From the NCBI GenBank assembly GCA_023375675.1, contig JALQBC010000065.1, positions 491-64,490 on the forward strand: a stretch of 64,000 nt of DNA, in the 5' to 3' direction. Positions within the stretch are counted from its first letter, which is position 1; each line of letters begins with the position of its first letter. The notes beneath the pieces are model-generated. The model had not been told where the DNA came from. It saw only the letters and a list, made by a program, of their open reading frames with translations, and ran no database searches. Origin of the DNA: Cytospora piceicola (lineage: Eukaryota; Ascomycota; Sordariomycetes; Diaporthales; Cytosporaceae). Of this stretch, positions 58,584-64,000 are shown one piece after another. The translations under genes were made by a program, and so were the position numbers.

Positions 58584-61500
58584 GTACATCCGGAATGCAA
58601 GAGCGCAGCCCACCTACCACCCCAACATGCGCCATTGTCTCTACGGTCTCGATGCAGATCTGATTATGCTGGGTCTGCTCAGTCACGACCCGCACTTCTG
58701 CCTCCTCCGTGAGGAGGTCACTTTTGGTCGCCAGTCCAAGGTAGCGTCCAAGGAGCTGGAGCACCAGAACTTCTACCTCATGCATTTGTGCATTGTTAGA
58801 GAGTATTTGGAGTTAGAATTCCAAGATTTCAAGGAAAATGGCGCGAGTTCGCTCAAGTTTCCATTCGACATGGAGCATGTCATTGATGACTTCATTCTCA
58901 TGGCGTTCTTTGTCGGCAACGATTTCTTGCCAAACCTTCCTCGGATACATATCAACGAGGGCGCTCTGGCGATGATGTTTAGGATATACAAGTCAGTCTT
59001 GCCGAAATGCGACGGCTACATCAACGAGGGTGGATCCATGAACCTGAAGCGTCTGGGTCTTTTCCTCGAAGAGCTCAGCCAGGAGGAATACAGGTTCTTC
59101 GAGCACGAGGTTGAAAGCACGAAGTGGTTCCAGGGCAAACGGAAAATCGGCAATGGAGACGCGCCTAAGCCCAAGGGCAAGCTGGTTGTGACATCAGAAC
59201 AAAAAACTCTGTGGAAGGAGAGCATCAAACCATTCCTCACGAAGCGCTCACCTCAGACCCTCGATTTTGGTATAAATCTCAAGGCCGCTGATCGCAAGTT
59301 TGTTCAAGACTTCGCTGATAGCGCGCATCTCAACTGGGCTACTAAAGAAGATGATGAGGGGCAACGTCACCTGGTGCTGTCTTTGCCCTCGAAGCCAGAA
59401 ATGGACAATGAGGAAGACGAAGAGGAAGACGAGTCGCAGCTCGCTGTCAACCGTCTCATCAAGAAATACGACAATGCCGAAGTCCAGGACGTCACCTCGG
59501 ATGAAGCTCAGGCTCAATACGAAGCTCTCTACCAGCAGAAGTTCCAGGAGTGGAAGGACAACTATTACGCTGAGAAGTTCCCAGAGTGGGCAGATAACAA
59601 GGAGGCTGAGTTGACCAAGCTCTCCGAGAATTACGTTCAGGGACTCCAATGGGTTCTGTACTACTACTACCGCGGCATTTGCTCGTGGCCATGGTTTTAC
59701 AAATACCATTACTCCCCCTTGATCTCGGACGTTATCAAGGGCCTAAACGCCGACCTCGACTTCAAGTTGGGCCAGCCTTTCAAGCCCTTCGAGCAACTGA
59801 TGGGTGTACTGCCTGACCGAAGCAAGAAGATCGTACCACCTGTGTATTGGGATCTCATGACGAACCCCAAATCTCCCATCATTGACTTCTATCCCCGAGA
59901 TTTTGAGCTCGACATGAACGGAAAGAAGCAGGACTGGGAAGCAGTCATCAAAATTCCATTCATCGACGAAAAGCGACTACTTGAGGCCATGGCGCCAAAG
60001 AACGAAGAGCTATCTGACAATGAAAAGGAGAGGAACGGATTCAATGTTCCCATCAAGTTCACTTACTCAGCGGAGTATGACTTCACCTACCCATCATCCC
60101 TAGTCGGGATATTCCCCGATATCCCACACTGCCATTGTGTCGAGAACATCTTCGACCTACCACCTACGGACGGGTTGAGCTACCGACAAGGCCTAATGGA
60201 CGGCGCGCTGCTGAATGTCTCGGCACTGGCCGGATTCCCGAGTTTGGCGACTCTTCCCTATACTGCCACTTTAGGCTTCCATGGAGTCAATGTCTTCCAG
60301 CAAGACAGCCGTAATGAGAGCATGGTTGTGTCATTGAGCGATTCATCATTGCGGACGAGGGTCGAAGACGCCAAGAAGAAGCTTGGCCAACGATGCTTCG
60401 TTGGGTACCCCTTCCTCCAAGAAGCGAAGGTTGTTCGTGTCTCTGATGAGCTCTTCGACTATACGCTTGCGGAGAATGGATCTGGAGAAGTCGTCATGAA
60501 CGACCACTCCAACAGAGATACCGACGATTGGCTGAAGAATGCCAGGTACTGGGAGGACTTTTACAGCAAGCGTCTGGGCATCTTGATTGGTAGCGTGGAA
60601 TCTATGGTGCATGTGCAGATGCTCAAAGGTCTATTCAAGACCGACGAAGGCGCCACAATCAAAGAGTACGGAGACATACCGGGCATGCGAGACTTCTATG
60701 CGTCGCAGACCGTTGTAGATGAGGTCATCAACGAGGACGAGAGATTCTTGGAGAAAGCGGCCCTTCCTCTCGAAGAGGAGTTCCCAATCAACTCGCATGC
60801 ATTCTACCTGGGAGATTTGGCATACGGTCGGCCTCTCGCGGTCACTGGCTACAACAACAAGAAGCTTGATGTCACCATCGCTAAGATGAAGAACAAGGAA
60901 CCAGACTTTGCAAGACACATCATCACCAAGTACGAGAAGGAGAACAGGTACACCCCGTCCTATCAAGTCGCCAAGGAATTGAGCCTTCACCCCCTTGCAT
61001 TTAGCAAGATAACCTCTTCGTATCAGGTTCTCAGCGTAGGAGACCTAAAGGTCAACCTAGGTCTGAACCTGAAGTTTGATTTCAAGAAGCTGAAGGTGCT
61101 CGGCTTCACGCGCAAGTCGCAGACGGGCTGGGAATTTAGCCGTGCTGCGATACAACTGGTTGTGGACTACATGGTCAAGTTCCCAGATTTCTTTGCCGGC
61201 CTGCAGAGGAATGTGACGGCCAAGGATGTCTACGCGACGGACATTTGGTCTGATGAGGCCACGGCGACAACTAGAGTCAAGGAAATCGGCCAGTGGCTCA
61301 AGTCTATTGGCACCAACAACTTTGTCAAGGTCCCACTGGATGCCGAACAGCTGGACTCCATCGTCGTTATGGAGCTCGCGCAGGCGTCCGAGGCAGCTTT
61401 CGCCGCTGCGCAAGAGACCGTGCCACAAACCGTCAAGGCAGTCCCACGCAGTGCCCTCTTGAAACCTGGTGATGCAGAGCATCGATTGTCAAACCAGCAA

Positions 61501-62271
61501 TTCCATCTGGGTGATCGGGTAGTGTACGTCCAGGACATCGGCAAGGTCCCTATCGCTTCTCGAGGAACGGTCGTCGGCATAAGCCGCGTGGGAAGCAACA
61601 ACATTCTCGACATTCTTTTCGATATCACGTTCATGAGCGGAAACACTCTGGATGGCCGATGCCCCCCATTCCGCGGCCAGACGGTTCCAGCGTCCTCCGT
61701 GCTTAACATGTCCTCCCGACAGGTCGTCATCGGGTCCAAGGCTGCCATGGCGCGGACCCCTCATCCATCACTTACTACACTCGTGGCCAGTGGTGGCTAC
61801 GGCGCTCCCGGTGGCAGGCAGTTCCGCGACGCTTCTGCACCTCCGCCATTGAATGGCTCTTGGCGCGGCGCGCTGAACGGTTCTAACGGGCACTACCCTC
61901 GCGGTCGCGGCGGCCAGAACGGCGGGCCGGCTCAGCGGGGAACCCTGAACATCCAGCCCAGCAACATGGTCTACCGCCCCTCGCCGCATCAGACACCCCA
62001 GCAGGACTACCGGGGTGGCCGAGGAGGATTCCAGAACAACGGATTCGGCAGGGGCGCCCGTGGTGGGGCTTCCCGGGGACGAGGCGGTCCGATGAACGGA
62101 ACTCCTCAGAGCGGCAGCCCTGCACAGGCGCAGTCGTTCAACGCCGTCCCGCCGCCTGCCGGCCTCGATGGCAGAGGTGGCCGAGGGCGTGGCCGTGGAC
62201 GTGGTGCGTCGCGAGGACGCGGTCGGGGCGGTGCTCAACAGCAACAGTCGCAGCCTGCTGCCCAGGTTTAG
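58036..62271 (+). CDS. xrn1: 5'-3' exoribonuclease Xrn1
   Basis: A single 4.2 kb exon encoding 1411 residues. It begins MGVPKFFRWMSERYPAISQL, the XRN signature. Catalytic acidic residues are in place: Asp35 (LYLDMNG), Asp86 (AVDGVAPR), Glu176 and Glu178 (PGEGEHK), Asp206 and Asp208 (LDADLI), and Asp296 (GNDFLPNLP). The conserved QQRARRF basic patch that grips the 5' phosphate is near residue 95. The middle and second half hold the Xrn1-specific D1 and SH3-like regions (FHLGDRVVYVQDIGKVP, about 1158). The length is that of cytoplasmic Xrn1 rather than nuclear Rat1. The last 160 residues are rich in RG/RGG repeats and Gln (GGRGRGRGRGASRGRGRGG), a usual RNA-binding and condensate-forming tail. 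Xrn1 degrades decapped mRNA in the main cytoplasmic decay route. Confidence 0.97.
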
Positions 62272-63150
62272 GGAGCTGGATGGACAGGGGTACAGGCTCG
62301 TGCGGCTTAGGAGTAAAGGAGCAGCGGGATCAGCTGAGCAGTTGTTCCTTGCTGCTCGGCTTACATACCGGTGAGGATCGGATGGCTTGGTCATTTACGT
62401 CCATGGATCGCGGTTGAGACTGCAACGATGTTTTACGTCTGTTTTGTGAGTGCGGGGGAGAACACTCGTCTGCTGCATGTATGTGCTCGGGCACTCCTGC
62501 CCAGACTGGCGGCGTCTTGAAGGAGCAGATCGGGCGTACAGGCAGGAAGTGGTAAGGCCCGGGCTGCGGGATAAGTTTCTCATTGCATGAGGATGGATAT
62601 GAGGAATGAGCTCCACGACTTTATGATGACGGACGTCATCTGTGTCATGTGCGCTGGGAGGTATGATTGTTGGAATATCGATCCCACAACCTAGCATCTC
62701 ATGCCAGTTGAGTAGCGACGGAGGAGGATATAAATAGAGCGCAAAATACGGAGTGGTCGAGTATGGACAGTTCTCGCTTGATGACTCTTGAAAGTACGAC
62801 GTGGTGATTTTTTCATTCCTGAGTAATTACCGAGCCCGGTTCGACTACCATTGCCCATGAAACCATAGGCTGTCACGCTATAAAAAAAAACACCATGCAT
62901 GATCCTGAATGACCTCTCGGCTCACGAGCCCCCTGCGCGGCTCAAGTGGCTATCCCCGGATGCAAAGCGCAATCCAGCAGTGAACAACATACCTTGCTCT
63001 AGCCATGTCGCTGGCGCCACGGACGTTGCGGCTCAAGCCTCGTCGGCTGATCCCCTGTGTCATTCCTCTAGAAAAGAACAACCTTCCAACTGCCCAATAA
63101 TACCAGTATCGTGCTCAGTGCTCACAGCACACGAGCGCTTGAGGGAAACA
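62272..63150. other. Convergent intergenic region
   Basis: About 880 bp between Xrn1 (+) and Spc3 (-). No gene or repeat was recognised apart from a ten-A run near 62881. Confidence 0.55.
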
Positions 63151-63954
63151 CTATGCCTTGGCCTTGGTCTTGTTCTTGTCGTCCTTCTTCTTGACGGCAG
63201 GCAGGCTGAACAGCTTGCTCGCGCCGCCCTTCAGAGCCTTCCACCGGCCGTACTCGCGGTCCTGGTTCCACGTCAGGGCGCCGACCCAGGGCTGGACGTT
63301 GTAATGCAGCTTGAGCTGGACGTTGTCGGTCTCGCCGATCTTGGCGGAGGGGTGGGTGATCTGGTACTTGGGGCGCTGGTTCTTGATGGAGAGCTTGCCG
63401 CTGTTGTTTCGTCTGCGCGTCAGCTACTTCTCTCTCGCCTTTGGGCCGGCTTTCTTCTTCTTCTTCTTCTTCTTTTCCTTCTCCTCTCTCGCGCCCGGGG
63501 GTTCGGGTATATATGTGGCTTACCGGCTTGGATCTATCGCCTTGCCCGCGGCGCTCTTCCTCAGCTTCCTCAGCGTGGCCGGGCCGAGGTTGGCCAGGTG
63601 GTCGGAGCTGGGCGCGGTGATGATCTGGTCCCAGATGACGGCCTGGTTGGTGGCGTTCCCGCCGGCGGCGGCGGGCCACTCGGCGGTGACGTAGACGAAG
63701 ACCTGCTTGGTGTTCCAGCCGAAGAGCGAGCTGAGGTCGGCGTCGAGGCTGAACCTGATGACGGCGTACTCCTCCCTGGCGGTGCTGTAGTAGTGGGGGC
63801 GGCCCATGACCACCTGGGTGTTGACGGCCTTGACGGAGGCGCTGGGCGACCGCGCGGCCAGGAGGTCGGTGCCCGCTACGAGGAAGGCCACGACGAAGGC
63901 GACGGTGGTGAAGAAGCCGAAGACATTCTGTGCCCGGAGGACGGAGCTGTGCAT
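63151..63954 (-). CDS. Signal peptidase complex subunit 3 (Spc22/23)
   Basis: Two exons on the minus strand, 63524-63954 and 63151-63412, with a 111 bp intron (GTAAGC...CAG), give 230 residues. The protein starts MHSSVLRAQNVFGFFTTVAF and has one N-terminal membrane segment (VFGFFTTVAFVVAFLVAGTD, about residues 11-30), with the rest in the ER lumen. Conserved lumenal motifs are FSLDADLSSLFGWNTKQVFV, VTAEWP, NQAVIWDQII, PKYQITHPS and LHYNVQPWVGALTW. Spc3 is the essential accessory subunit of signal peptidase, positioning substrates for the Sec11 catalytic subunit. The C-terminus is Lys-rich (KKKDDKNKTKAKA), longer than in yeast. The intron splits an Arg codon. A CT-rich microsatellite inside the intron (GAAGAAG repeats) lies near 63451-63471. 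Confidence 0.92.
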
Positions 63955-64000
63955 CGTGGGTGGTGGTGGTGGAGGGTGGGTTGGGCGCGCCCGATGGAGG

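Overview
The window comes from a filamentous ascomycete (Pezizomycotina, probably Sordariomycetes). The evidence is short 50-230 bp introns with GTAAGT-like donors, a compact set of eukaryotic housekeeping genes, and a 15.9 kb AT-rich block in which CpA and TpG are almost absent. That depletion is the footprint of repeat-induced point mutation (RIP).

Layout. Bases 1 to about 15930 hold no intact gene. A short-period satellite (1-1518, resuming at 13693) is interrupted by one RIP-destroyed LTR retrotransposon (1519-13692) with two 303 bp LTRs and a 4 bp target duplication. Its Ty3/Gypsy pol (RT, RNase H, integrase) is still readable on the minus strand. A second long coding-like relic lies inside the same LTR pair on the opposite strand (about 2400-5240) and I could not assign it. 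From 13.9 to 15.9 kb there is more RIP-mutated DNA with a recurring AACCGGTTTAAA motif.

From about 15.93 kb the base composition changes sharply and ordinary euchromatin begins. In order it carries: mS41 mitoribosomal protein (+), a basic-region (bZIP-like) factor (+), U6 snRNA (-), a Lys-rich SMAP-domain protein (+), the SERP1/RAMP4-type ER protein (-), a small mitochondrial membrane protein (+), the Mid1 calcium channel subunit (-), the Yop1 reticulon-like protein (-), an RFX transcription factor (+), a monoacylglycerol-lipase-like hydrolase (+), a CDF metal transporter (+), an unknown Cys-containing protein (-), glycogenin (+), a two-finger C2H2 protein (-), an NAD-binding oxidoreductase (+), a conserved fungal protein of unknown function (-), the complex I 15 kDa subunit (-), the Sec39 tether (+), the Xrn1 exonuclease (+) and signal peptidase subunit Spc3 (-).

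The genes are individually controlled and do not form a metabolic cluster. Several act in the ER or secretory pathway (SERP1, Yop1, Sec39, Spc3, Mid1) and several in mitochondria (mS41, Ina17-like, complex I). I see no secondary-metabolite cluster. Exon structures were built by hand from splice signals and protein similarity and are given base by base in each entry.
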